Source: Acheta domesticus (taxonomy: Eukaryota > Arthropoda > Insecta > Orthoptera > Gryllidae). Taken from it: a stretch of DNA of 64,000 bases. Where the stretch lies: positions 219,485,151 to 219,549,150 of the forward strand of contig JAHLJT010000631.1 in NCBI GenBank assembly GCA_031308135.1. The letters are read 5' to 3'. The notes beneath the pieces are model-generated. The model searched no databases. It was not told the DNA's origin and was given only the letters and a program-made list of their open reading frames with translations. Positions 9,366 through 21,400 of this stretch are shown in pieces (positions within the stretch are counted from its first letter, which is position 1; each line of letters opens with the position of its first letter). The translations under genes were made by a program, and so were the position numbers.

Positions 9366-12300
9366 ATTCTAAACGTGGGCTGCCCACTTGGCATGATCTG
9401 GCCCAGCGCTGATCTGCGATCAACCAGTGTGGTCCCCCTGCTCGTCTATCAGTTCGCCGGGGTGCGGGAGGGAGGAGGCGCTCAGGCGCGATCAACTATA
9501 GTCTAGTGAAAGGCGAGTGGCACGCGGACAACTGCAGATAGCTTGAGCCGGATTCTTGCATTTGAGCAGCCATGTTGTAAACTACTCTGATTCCAGTTGT
9601 TTACCGTCTCTCACGCATCCAACACATACGATTCGAGAGCGCCATTCACAGCAATAGCAAACGAATAATTTTCGCAACAAAGGAGAAAACTATTTCATAA
9701 TGCTTTATATTTTTTGGGTAAATAGAGGACACAAGTTACAGTGTAAATTGCTCTAATTTCAGTTTGTCTGGAAATAGATTAAAATTAGATCTTTCAAACT
9801 TAGGCACTGTAAATGTGTATTACTTTTAGAAAACAAGAGCCTCGTGTACATCATATTGGAATAAAAGTTTATTTTCTACACTGAAGATTGCAAGAAACTA
9901 CGAGTAATTCCATATTTGCTCAATTTGCTCGAATACCAGGTTATTGCAATGTGTGTGCTGTTTTCTACAGCGATGTATATTACGCCATTTGCATGAACTG
10001 TGTTGTTGCAGTCGGTGCTTGGTAATGTTATCCGAGAGAAAACGTAGACGGTTTTGACTTTTATTCCCTGAGGGAAGCACTCAGATTAACTCCCGAGTTC
10101 TGAATCAAGTGAGAAGTGCTGTTTGTTCATGAAACAATAAATGTACGTGAAAAAGTACGAGACATACTCTCATTATGTGTGTTGGAACTGTTCTCTTATA
10201 ATCTCACAACATTTGCATTATTGTGATTGAATGCACGTGTTTGTGACATGAGTCAAGGACGTTGAATCATCAAATTAATTGTCTAATGATTAAAATATCA
10301 TTGCTATTACATATGTCTTGGATTTTTAACTTCACTTGTTTCTCGACATTATATGAATTACCGAGAAAAATTAAAAGTCTTGAAGATGGACCGTTCAGCT
10401 GAAATGATTTGTTCTCATTTCTGTCTTTTATGTACTGTTGTTTCGAATTATGTATAGTTACGCCTAATAAAAGAATGAAGAACTCGATATCTGCCAACCC
10501 ATGAAAACCCATAATCCAAAATATACACAAACACTCCTAGAGATTGTGTGATGACGGGCATAATGATAATCCAGATTTTGAGGACCTTATTTTGATCATA
10601 TCAAAAAACTGAGGAAAGAAATATGTAACTTACAAAATGTGATATTGAGTAATTATAATTAATTGAAATAAATCAAATATAATCGCAAAGTAATTTACAT
10701 TCGTAAAAACATTCGTTTTTTTTTACACTTAAACGTTTCAGTCATAAAAACCTGTTTGCAAGAAAACCTTTATGCTGTAAATCCGTAACAGAAATGTCCC
10801 AATGACAATCTGATCATAAAAGAGCCATATCGTGCAAACATGCCACAAAACCAACAGTGGTTGTTTATTTTGAAAGCATGTTATTAATTGCGTTGCAGCT
10901 GTACTTGTTCAGAATTTGACTAATAATTCTGCTCCTTACATTGTGAAAACTATGGCAGAGAACTTTAACACACTTGTTTCGTACCTCGTTAAATTCCCTC
11001 CATCAAGGCCATCTTCCCCAAGGTCTTGGTGCTGTATTCCCTTTGCTTCCTATCGTTCCTATGTCTCTCTCCTGTTACAATTATTTACCCTCAACATTTC
11101 AACTCAGGTGTAAATATTACATATTGTATATAATCTATACATTTACTCGTATACATGTAAAATAGACGTAGTAAAATGAAATGTACATCTATGTTTTCCG
11201 TTATTATACATGTACATATGAAATTGAATGTTACAATATGAATACCAATGGTGTGCAAGACTGATCTAAACCGCCAATAAAGGTGTCTAATCTCGATGTC
11301 AAATACGTTAACTATTTACCACCTTAATTTCAATTTCCTTGTGTAAAAACAAATCTTCACAAAAGACTTCAGAAGTTTCCTTTCTTCATACATTTGGAGG
11401 TGCAGCGCGGGTGTTGTGATTATCGGACTACGATCGATTTAAGGCGGGAGCCAAACACAGTGCACTTTCATCCTCTGCTCTACTTACCATAGTGGACCAC
11501 TGGTGATGGATTAATAATTAATGAGCTGCAAGTCACTAGCCTTGCGTACCTGAAAAAGGTCTAGCAGGTGCTATCATCATCAGAGAATAAATTGAAAGAC
11601 ATGTAAAGTTAATACATTTAATTGAGTCAAACAAAGGTTACATAAAAATTACGCTAAGGGAATTATGACGTCTTATAAAGACGTGAATTATTAAATTAAA
11701 CAAGTACAGACATGTAGTTATGATCAAATATATCATGTTAAGATTCTATCGCTGAAAGTTGTCAAGATTGATCATTTGTAGGATATGCAAATATTAGAAA
11801 TATAAGCAAGTTAAATTGAAATTGATTTCAATTGTTACTTTGGTCGTTTGCAAGTGGCGATAGGTCAACGTAGCGATGTGCGCTGGCAGCTGATTCCCGG
11901 CGGATGCCAGGTCGGAGATCACTCAGAGGAGTAGGGAGAGGCTGGTACGCCCAGCGCTCGCCTGGCTGTTGCAGAGATGCATGATGACGCATAATGTGGG
12001 CAATGAACTCGTTGCAGAGTTGAGAAACACACCGCGGCAATAATGCATCGTTCGGTTCCCATACTGGAAGCAATCACTAGTATGCAGTCGCTCACGCTCA
12101 ATTAAATATATGAAGAACCACTGTTGCGGACACAAGCATGACACAGTATATTGCGTAACGCACCAAACGTTCACTTGAATCATTAATGTTTCTGAACAGG
12201 ATAGTTAATGCGACTGATTAGTTCGTCGTATAGTACACTGAACTATCAAAGAATGTTGAAATGATCTTGCACATGCGTATATGTAATATGTTGCAATGTG

Positions 12301-13087
12301 AAGGTGTTACAAAGAGTTCGCAACGCGCAGTGTGCGTGGTGAAGGTTCCAGTTCAACTGAACTTTAGGGGAGGCGTCGCAACTGACGCGATCTGTCTGTT
12401 TCGTGCCAGTTTTGGCGGTAGCCAATCCGGGCGCGCGTAATATATGATGACAGGATTGTAACTTAATTTGTTAATTAAACAAATCATGTAAACATGTAAG
12501 ATATTAAATTTTGGAAATTATAGTATGATTTATGTAGTTAACTTTTAAGCAACTAAATTATGTGCGCAGAGCTCAGCTTTGTCGTAGGCGATTCTGCGAA
12601 TGGGGGCTCACATTAGGAAACCTTTTTTAAATATCCAGAAAATGTAATGTTTACGAAAAAAATATTTTATTCTTAAACTACTTGTACGAACAGCGTAACT
12701 CTTGTATAACTAAGTAAGGGATGCATTCCATATATATTATTTCATTGTGCAGAAAATTATATTTAAAAATACTCGAAAACAAAATGGGGGCCCTGGTTTG
12801 GGTACTTTCCTCTACTAAAAATTCCTATTGGTTTCATTTCATTTCGTCCATTTAAAAAAATCGTTGTGCCAGCGTTGTGCCAACTGAAGTGTCAAGCCAC
12901 AGTCCTACTGCATTAACAAATTGCAACAGCAAAAAAGTTAATTTGGGGATAATAACTAGTTGTAAATGAGTACTAGATTCCTATTGGTTTGATATGTCAT
13001 ATAGTGGCCGCACCTGCTTGACGGGCCTGGAGGCTTCTTTATGGTATGAGAGAAATAGGAGACGGTAATGGGAGCTTATCGCACAAG

Positions 13088-13155
13088 GGGACAAAATGGG
13101 ACAAGGGGCAAGTGGAAAAGGGGACAAAAAGGACAAGGGAGACAACAGGGACATA
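13088..13155. repeat. Degenerate GGGACAA/GGACAA tandem repeat
   Basis: Purine-rich run with repeated ggggacaaa, gggacaagg, ggggacaaaaagg and acaaggg words; simple-sequence type. Confidence 0.7.
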
Positions 13156-15439
13156 TTTATCCAAAGATGTCTGAGCACTGGTAAAATATATACCCGAGAG
13201 TCCGCTCCAATATTTGTAATGGACTCGAGCATTTTAACGACCGTTGCTATGGACGCGCTCTTAATGCGTTGTTTAGAGGTTTTGTTGTTAAGGAGCTAAG
13301 CGCGTAATTTTGTAAATAACAAAAAATTTATATCAAATAGCAACATTCGACGAAACCTAAAATGTTTTAGTTTTGTTCTCAACAGAAAAAAAAAGTAGGT
13401 GGCATTCAAGATTTCAATTCTCAACAGATCAAAGTTTTTTGAATGAGGCAAAGAAAGGACAACTGAATTACTACACAAAAGGTGAATCGGTATTTCAGGT
13501 ATGTTGAGTGTTGTTTATTGTAATTTATTATTTTCCTTTTTGTGTTCAATGCCCCTCCTAATCTGACACTGTGTTGCCACCATCAAAATTAATTTTTCTG
13601 AGAAAAACTGCCTGAAGAAATCTATAAAAATAAATTATCTCGTGGAAATGTAAGAAAAAATTGAATTGTAGTTGTACTTGTCACCATGTGCTGATCCTTG
13701 AGGAAAGGTTGATAAAATTCTTCACTAATAGCACTCCTCTTCGATGGGTGCTCACACTTTACCCTACATACCTTGCTACTTATCTACAAATGCTTGCTTC
13801 ACCCTACTTACCATGGTCAGGAATCTTTGGCAAAAATAATCCAACTTTCAGAATGGTTTAATCAAATTTATCTCCTTCACAACAAAAGTCTTTTTAGCGG
13901 CAGTACTAAACATTTGTTTTAAGAAGGTTGCAGTGTTTTCACAGTTAAATACAATGATATTAGATATTTTTCTTTCAATTTAAAAGCAGTTTTCAAATTT
14001 ACAAAACTCTGTCTTACCCAAAAGCTTTACAGATGGATTAAAACCAATATTACAAGGGGTGCTTGCCTAAACATGCAAATCAGAGAACATTCTAGTTCCA
14101 ATTTAAATGTGTATTTGCTTATCTTTGTGCATGATGGCAATCCTCATGACTCCACATACTGAATTTACCACGAAGTCTGTACCTATCATTCATCCTGCAG
14201 TAAATTTCAATAAATTTCACTTTGTATTTGTTCTAAAATTTTCATACAAACTAGTATCCCAAATTCCAAATTGCTTTCAGCATTGCATGACCAAAAGTGT
14301 GTTTATAATGAGTTTTCACACAAGTTCTAATTTGTGTCTTCATGTAATCAAATAAATCAAAAGAGAAATGGCAATCTTGAGATACTTCATTGTGTCACTT
14401 CTTCAATATCTTTATCAATTTCATAATTTTGTCATGAGTATTTGGGCTCTCCAAACACAAGTTATATTATCTCCAAATGCAATTCAAATAATTCATTATA
14501 TTTAAAGAGAACCTTTACAGAGAGGATTAATATAAAGAAAGTATTTAAAAAAACAAACAAAAAAGACATCTTTTAGCTTTACTAAATTTGAGTTTGTGTC
14601 TACAAAGGGACCCCAAAATCTGTTACTTTATATCTGATTCTGTTTATAAACATATATGATTTTCCATGATCCAAACATGTTCTTTGAAATATCATTATCT
14701 TTGAAAAGAAGAAGTGGGGGGGGGGAGGGAGAACTGCTTAATTACAGTGTTTCTGTAATGAAGTATAATTTATAATAAAGTATTTACTATTTGGCAATAT
14801 TTGTATGCTAATTAAATCATTCATGATACAAAAAAAATTGATTCTGTTTTAGAGTTGACTCAATTTTAAATGATAACCTACTTTTTATTCAGATGTTTTG
14901 GCTATTCACAGAGCAGAGAATGTGTTGAGAATTTATTCTAACTGGCATTTGCAAAATAGCAAATGTATTTAATTGAATGATAATAGTCTACAATTAGATT
15001 ATATTCCTACAAATGAAATAACTTTTATTGGTTTTGATGTAGCTACAACGTAAAATTACACAAATTATAAAAAAATATTTTTTCTCAGCTTCACTTTTTA
15101 ACTTCTTTTTCAACTGATTTCTAGAATGAAAATATGAAGATGAGATATAGAAGACAAAAAGTTTGCTGTAATAGAAAGAAAATAATTATTTTGTAAAATT
15201 ATACCTTTGGGTCAAAATTTCTGCATAACATTTCAAGAGAATAATATTCTCTTGATTTAAAACAGTAGTGGTACTTTATATATTGTATAAAGTACTACAA
15301 CTCTTTTAACAAGAATCTTACCATATTATTGCAAATAAAAGATTTAGGTATCATTTCTGATAATAAGATATCATTTACTTCTCATACTCGTATATTGTCA
15401 AAAGTCTCCAAATGCTAAGATTTTTAGGATGGTTAAGAT

Positions 15440-15700
15440 CCTAGGATCTGTAGGATGGTTAAGAGAATGATACAGGTCTCATCTTCATTGAAAAACCTAA
15501 TTTTTCGAAAATTTTAAAAATTCGAAATTTTTTTGGCATCTTCCTACAATTATGGAGGTAAACATTTTTTTCTTAATAAAATGTTCTCAAGGAAAACATA
15601 TCTAAAAATAATGTCATGTTCAATTTTTCAAAAACAGGAGTATTTTTGTGAAATTTTGTCAAACATATTGGCAATTTTTATTGTCTTTAAATCATTTTTT
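15440..15700 (-). repeat. Fragment of the 1.6-kb dispersed repeat (minus)
   Basis: Words such as gagaatgatacaggtctcat, ttttttggcatcttcctaca and ttcttaataaaatgttctc match, in the same order, 61,775-61,915 (a minus copy of the same repeat family). Confidence 0.55.
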
Positions 15701-17256
15701 CTTAAAAAACCACATACGATTTTTTTATTAAATTTACACCTTAGATACACCTTCTGTTGCATCTAAGTCACCAGACTTCTCACAGAAAAGTTCTTGTATT
15801 CTTTTCTTGAAATAATCATATGTATTAACAGCATATATACTATTTTGCCGTTGTCTTTTTCTAAAATATCTTGATGTGAGAAATGGTATATATCGTAACT
15901 TTTGTTGAGTTAAATTAGTTTGAAACAAAGATATTTTATAAGAATAAACAAATATTTATTACTATTTTTAAGTAAAATTTCAGCATCTTTAATGAATTTA
16001 CTGGATTTAATAAAAGATTATCCTAATATGGATAAACAACTTCTAATAGCCTTACCTGCAATTAAGCATATATTTTTAAAATTTTTATCACTAATAACAG
16101 GTAAAAAGTGAAATTAATGTTACAAATGACTTTTCATCAAAAAGACTAATTTTCAAAAATATTAATTTTTGATCACAAAAGCAAAATTGTTTGGCATTTT
16201 ATCACCAACCTCATTTTTATATTGGGAATGAGGTGGAAACATTAAGAAAGTTGGGTTATATTTTTTTACACAGTGTAATTAAATACATTTGTAAATTCAG
16301 ACATTATTATTAAACATCACTTTTTCTTTTACATTTTTTGATGTAATTAAATTTTAAATCCACACTGTATACTTTAATATTCCTTTTTGTCCTTAAAACG
16401 AATTTGATCTGCTATTAATGGCACTGTGTACCACATTGTATTGAATAACATGATACCTAGCCTCTATAAATCCACTGATAATAGTAACATATTTTAAAGG
16501 AGTGCAGTTAAAATATAGTCTAGATTAGATAGTTTGTGTTTTCAGCATTATTGTAGCGATATTAATTTCTTAAGAAAACTGTAACACTAAAATTACTTCC
16601 TTTTTTGAGTCTGATAAAGGTTCTTATAAAACCAGTGGAGCAGACTTTCTAAAACAAGTTTACTTTTTTGCTTCCACTGCTTGAATACATATATAATTCT
16701 TTTTTTAGTCTGTAGAATTATATTCAATTGTAATTTTTTTATATGTTCATGATCCGCACTATCTCTATCTTTAGCACAATTATCAAATATTTAAGATCAC
16801 AAAGCAACTGTTTTAATTAATTTTATTTTGTCTTCCTACCACTGTTGAATTACATTAACTCGATTTTGAACTAATATTATAACATAACTTGAAAATTGTA
16901 TTTTTATGCAACTAAGATGAAAACAGATACTTCCATATCAAACATACGAAGAACTTGACAGCAGTCATTCACTTATTTCTTAAAAAAAATTCAAGGCTTC
17001 CATATTTGAAATTTTATTCCCTAACGAGTGTCTGTTGAAACTGAATTATTTATAATACAATATCTATATTAGGAGTAAAATGTTAAATGACCATGTAGTG
17101 CTATTCCTTTAAAACTACTGCTAAAATAAAAATCAGTTGAAATTGTGTCCTTCCCTGGATTGTTTTATAAAAATATTTAGCTAAGAACATTTCTACACAT
17201 TACACAGGAGACAAAATACAGGACAAAACACAAGCAGATACATTAGGATTCACAAA

Positions 17257-17262
17257 TTTATT
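17257..17262 (-). terminator. Polyadenylation signal AATAAA for SPCS1
   Basis: Minus-strand AATAAA begins 13 nt after the SPCS1 stop codon (TAA at 17277-17275), implying a very short 3' UTR. Confidence 0.6.
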
Positions 17263-17274
17263 GTTCCTTTGAGT

Positions 17275-17565
17275 TTACTTCTTCTTTTTGGATTTCATCA
17301 CAGATTCAGTGCCATCACTTTCAGGACGTGGTTTCTGCCACTGAAGAGGTTTACGTCTGTACATTGGCCATGGTGGAACTGTCACCAAAGCAGCCAACAC
17401 AAAACCGGCAAATAAAATATAAACAGTCTGTGAAAATTGTTGAATGATGTATCCCCAAATCAAACCAACAACACCAAATAAGGTGATTATAATACGTGAT
17501 AATTTCTCTGCTTTCCTCTGTCCATCATAGTCCATATGTGTAGGTAGAGTATCAAAGAAGTACAT
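17275..17565 (-). CDS. SPCS1: Signal peptidase complex subunit 1 (SPC12)
   Basis: A 96-residue ORF on a single exon, close to the family's usual 90-105 residues. SPCS1 is a small non-catalytic subunit of the ER signal peptidase complex, with two membrane spans joined by a short loop and both termini in the cytosol. Here the N-terminal block is LPTHMDYDGQRKAEKL, TM1 is IIITLFGVVGLIWGYI (about residues 25-41), the linker is QQFSQ, TM2 is VYILFAGFVLAALVTV (about 48-63), and then come the family signature PPWPMYRR and a basic tail ending KSKKKK. The ATG at 17565-17563 is the first Met and fits the family start. Reading the minus strand, ttgttttag at about 17,600 could be the acceptor of a 5' UTR intron. 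The gene is head-to-head with PDXK, about 780 bp between start codons. Confidence 0.93.
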   Translation of the reverse strand: MYFFDTLPTHMDYDGQRKAEKLSRIIITLFGVVGLIWGYIIQQFSQTVYILFAGFVLAALVTVPPWPMYRRKPLQWQKPRPESDGTESVMKSKKKK

Positions 17566-18344
17566 TATGCACTGAATTACAAGAATTCAATAATCCCTAA
17601 AACAAGAAGAAAATTGACACGTAACATTCCATCGTTATAATAAACACAAATAAATAGATATTACACATTAATAACGGTGAATCAAATTTCATTTCTGTGT
17701 TTCCTCATACAAACCTACTTTAAAAATGTTTCCCTTACGCTATTTCAGGTAAGATAAGCTGACGTTAACTATCACGTTCCTTATTCAACACACGCCGGAC
17801 ATGAACAATCTTCAAACAAGAATCAAACACGAGTTTTCCAGCAAGTATCCGCAACAGGCCACGATAATATTGTAAGGTTGGTCAGGTCTCTGGCGTGGCT
17901 GTCAATTTACGATTTGCTTTTGTTTCTGATGGAGAAGGTCAGTGAAACCAATTTCAACATCGTAAATGACAAATTAATTATGTGTTGCAAGAAAAAATGT
18001 AACACATTTGAAATGCAATGTTTAATGTACAAAGTTACATAAATTAGTTAATACAGGATAATAATAATAATGTTTATTAAGATAATTAGGAATATTTTGA
18101 ATATTTGGAAATTGACACTGTGGCAAGAGTGACTACCGGTGACTATATTGAAACACATGACAATCGAATTACGCTACTCCCTGTGGAGGCCACACAGTGA
18201 ACTTAAGAATTTTCGTGTCTTTGTGTCACGTGGGCAGATTTGTGAAATTGTGTCAGCGGTAGGATGAAGGTTTATAACACAGTGGAAGGCTTCAGTTGAG
18301 GAATGCCTTATCAGCGATAAGGCGTCAGGACATTCAGCAAGACA
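17566..18344. promoter_or_regulatory. Shared divergent promoter region SPCS1/PDXK
   Basis: About 780 bp separate the two start codons, including both 5' UTRs. A possible minus-strand 3' splice site (cttcttgttttag) lies near 17,598-17,610 and would put the SPCS1 first exon further toward PDXK. No TATA box is obvious. Bidirectional use is inferred from geometry only. Confidence 0.45.
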
Positions 18345-18428
18345 ATGGCGGGGAACCGAGTTCTTACTATTCAAAGTCATGTTGTGTCGGGTTATGTGGG
18401 TAATAAAAGCGCCACATTCCCGTTACAG
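18345..18428 (+). CDS. PDXK: PDXK exon 1
   Basis: Starts at ATG ([14 protein letters not shown]...) and ends ...TFPLQ with donor CAG|gtattg; 28 codons, phase 0. Contains the substrate-binding Ser-His region and the GYVGN loop. Confidence 0.97.
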
Positions 18429-21400
18429 GTATTGCTTGATTAAACTAGAATTTGCAATTCTAACATTTTCCGTTTTAAGTTTCATAATATTTATGATTTG
18501 CAGGTTTTGGGCTTTGAAGTTGATGCTATAAATTCTGTGCAGTTCTCGAATCACACAGGTTATGGATTTTTTAAAGGACAGATCCTGAGTGACTCTGAAC
18601 TTGGTATGATTTGTGTTTAATTTGTTAAACTTCAATAATCAAATTTATTTAATTTATAATTACTTCAGTCACTTATAAGATCAATGTGTGATGGAACTGA
18701 AATGACTGAAATGTAATTGTTATTTTAAAAAATTAATAATTTAAACGGCAAATATTTATTTTTCAATTTCAACAGGTTTCCAATTTGATATTAAAAAAAA
18801 GTGTTACCTAAAATAATGTAAATGTTTAATTTTGAATAAATAATACCATATCGTAAATCCATTTTGGAAGGCTGCACTAGTCCTGCTCTGTGGTTTTCAT
18901 ACTTTTTATATGCAAAGTTAATAAAAAGAGAATGATATGCTGCATGCTGTATTCTGCAGTTTTCTAGCTTTCAACGTGTGATGCCCACTAGGCTGTAGAC
19001 CTTACTGTGCATTACTTTGAATGCTTTTTTTTTTTGTGTGTGTGTGTGTAATTTAGTTTTTATTTAATGTCATTTATGTATAAATTAGTTAATCCCATGT
19101 ATATTTACGTGCTAATTTACATATCCATATTTTCTCTATTGTAGTGTTTGTAGACGGAAGTGTGAAAGGTAGGTATAAAGTGAGTATTTTTTATTTGAAC
19201 ATTTTCCTGCTTATGATGTTTAAAATTTTCAGATCCTTGAAAAATTTACTAATAAGATTCCACTGTACTTGGGGCATTCAGAAACAATTTGCACAACAAT
19301 TATTTTGTGTTCACAGAAACCATTTACTAAATGAACAAATACAGTTTATATTATTCCCCACCAATGTCTATGCACTTCTGCAGTCATTCTGGCAGCATCC
19401 TTTTTGCAAAGCAAGCCATTCTTTGGTTGTATGCTGGTGCCACTGATGGACAACTGCTTGAAGTTCATCATTGGTAGTAACTTATTACCCTGCGTGACCT
19501 TTTTCATTGCGTCAAATGGGGCATGAAGCCTGATCAGACTGATGAAGTGCTAGGAGCCAGATGTGGTGAATATGGAGTGTCTAGAATCTCATGGAAGAAA
19601 GACAGCATCCAGATGCCGAAAGAACTCTGCTACATCTGCAGAGTACTCTATGAATTATTGGCACATCTCCTCATGCTTGTCTTGCTGTGCAATGGTGAGG
19701 GTATGGGGCATCCATTGTCCACACACCTTCACCTTCAAATCCATGTGGATGAGGGTGTTGTGTCTCCATGTGAGCTACCTATGTGAAGCAGCAACACCCG
19801 AGGTGTTACGTGGGCGTCAGCCACCCAGGGTGGAGGAAAATTTCACTGCCCCCTTTTTTAGGTATTTCAGTGTGAAAGGTGAAAATATACAAGCTTGAAC
19901 AATGTAGCAGGTAGTTAAACATACAATTACTTAAATAAAATATTTAATACGTAGTCAAATGCGTACACACACAAACAATAAAATTTTTCATCAAGTTCAA
20001 TAATTTAACATTCACTACACCCACTTATCAGCACTAAAATCACAGTTTGGAAAGCGCATACATGTGTAAAATTCAGTTAATGTGAACTGAAAAACTGACT
20101 ATCCATCAACGAAACTTACATTGAATTGTTATAGCATCACTCACAGACTTCTCCAAAGGGACTTGTCTGAAATGTAATCTAACTTGCAGGTGTTATTATA
20201 CAATACAATTCAGTTAATCACTATTCTTTGTGTGATAGAAGTCATTCTTGCTGAATATTAGTTATAAACAATCCAAGTACAAAATAAAGCACAGGGAATT
20301 CCTGCAAGTCAGTATAGATGGTATTGTGAGTCGCTACAATGAGCTAGATGCCATTATTAATTATTCATTTAAAGAAGTTGTCACAGAATAAGTAATGAAA
20401 GATTTCATGCCCATTTCAATCACTCTGAATCGTGGGTGTCACAAAAATATGAAATGAAATGCTTCAGGATGTTATTTATTGTGAAATTTTGCCGCCCTCT
20501 AACAGTGGTGCCTGGGACAGGCCGCCCCTGCCACCCCCACTACACTACGCCACTGAACAACACCATTTGGTGTCTGCATACAGTACTATAGTCTTATCTT
20601 CATGCGTACTTCAACACACATTTCAAACTTCTGCTTTACAGAAGATATAAGGGGAGTGCCAGTCAATATTGAATGAACTAAATACATTTGAAATGAATAA
20701 CTAAGTATGAATAGAGAAGTTTTATTTTGAAATGCAATATATTAAATGTGAATTAAATGTAAATGTAATACATTACATTTTGAATGTTATTGTTTCAAAG
20801 AATTTGTTAAAACGTTTAAGTCTTCTGCAAAATACAACCCCTCATAGAGTTAGTAAATGTACAGTGTGTAGATACTAGTTTAAAGCACATTTGAAATTAT
20901 TTGGTAAGGCTGATTATTCTTGTTTTACCTATTTATGCTCAGAATTATGTTATATGTATACATAGTATGTTTAGGAAATTGCCTATTTTTATTTTAATGA
21001 AAACTATTTAAAGGCAATTAATATATGTATATGAATTAGGAAAATTAAACAGTGGTTGTTGTTTTTTTTTCACCTTTTTTTTTTTTTTTGTTTTTTATGA
21101 TGTGAATTACTTTTTAGATGTATCATTCCTTTTTAAATGCTTGTTTTCCTTTAAAATCTATGTATTTTTCCTTCTAGTCTTCGTTTCAAATACACATTGA
21201 TATCATTTTCAGTTCTATTAATTATATTAATTGTCTTCTGTTAACAAATCTCTTTTTTTAGGGTAGACTGAAGCTTTCATTTGGGTTTACACATTGCATT
21301 GAATTTTTTTAGCCCAAAAGCTTGCGTTGCGTCTTTATGTCACATTTCTTTGCATCATGCACACACGCACACAAACACACACGCACACAAACACACACGC

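Larger units (their letters stand above)
9366..17256. other. Long intergenic region without a recognised host gene
   Basis: Nearly 8 kb of AT-rich DNA. A GC-richer patch at 9,380-9,560 and another at 11,870-12,430 contain short open frames that I do not recognise (for example minus strand 11,828-12,073). 13,088-13,155 is a purine-rich GGGACAA-type degenerate tandem repeat. 15,440-15,700 is a minus-oriented fragment of the 1.6-kb dispersed repeat described below. The remainder shows no coding, RNA or repeat signal that I can support. Confidence 0.5.

Noticed and set aside
11828..12183. Possible minus-strand exon in a GC-richer patch
   Set aside because: Overlapping open frames with no recognised domain, no good splice sites and no family resemblance; kept only as a comment.
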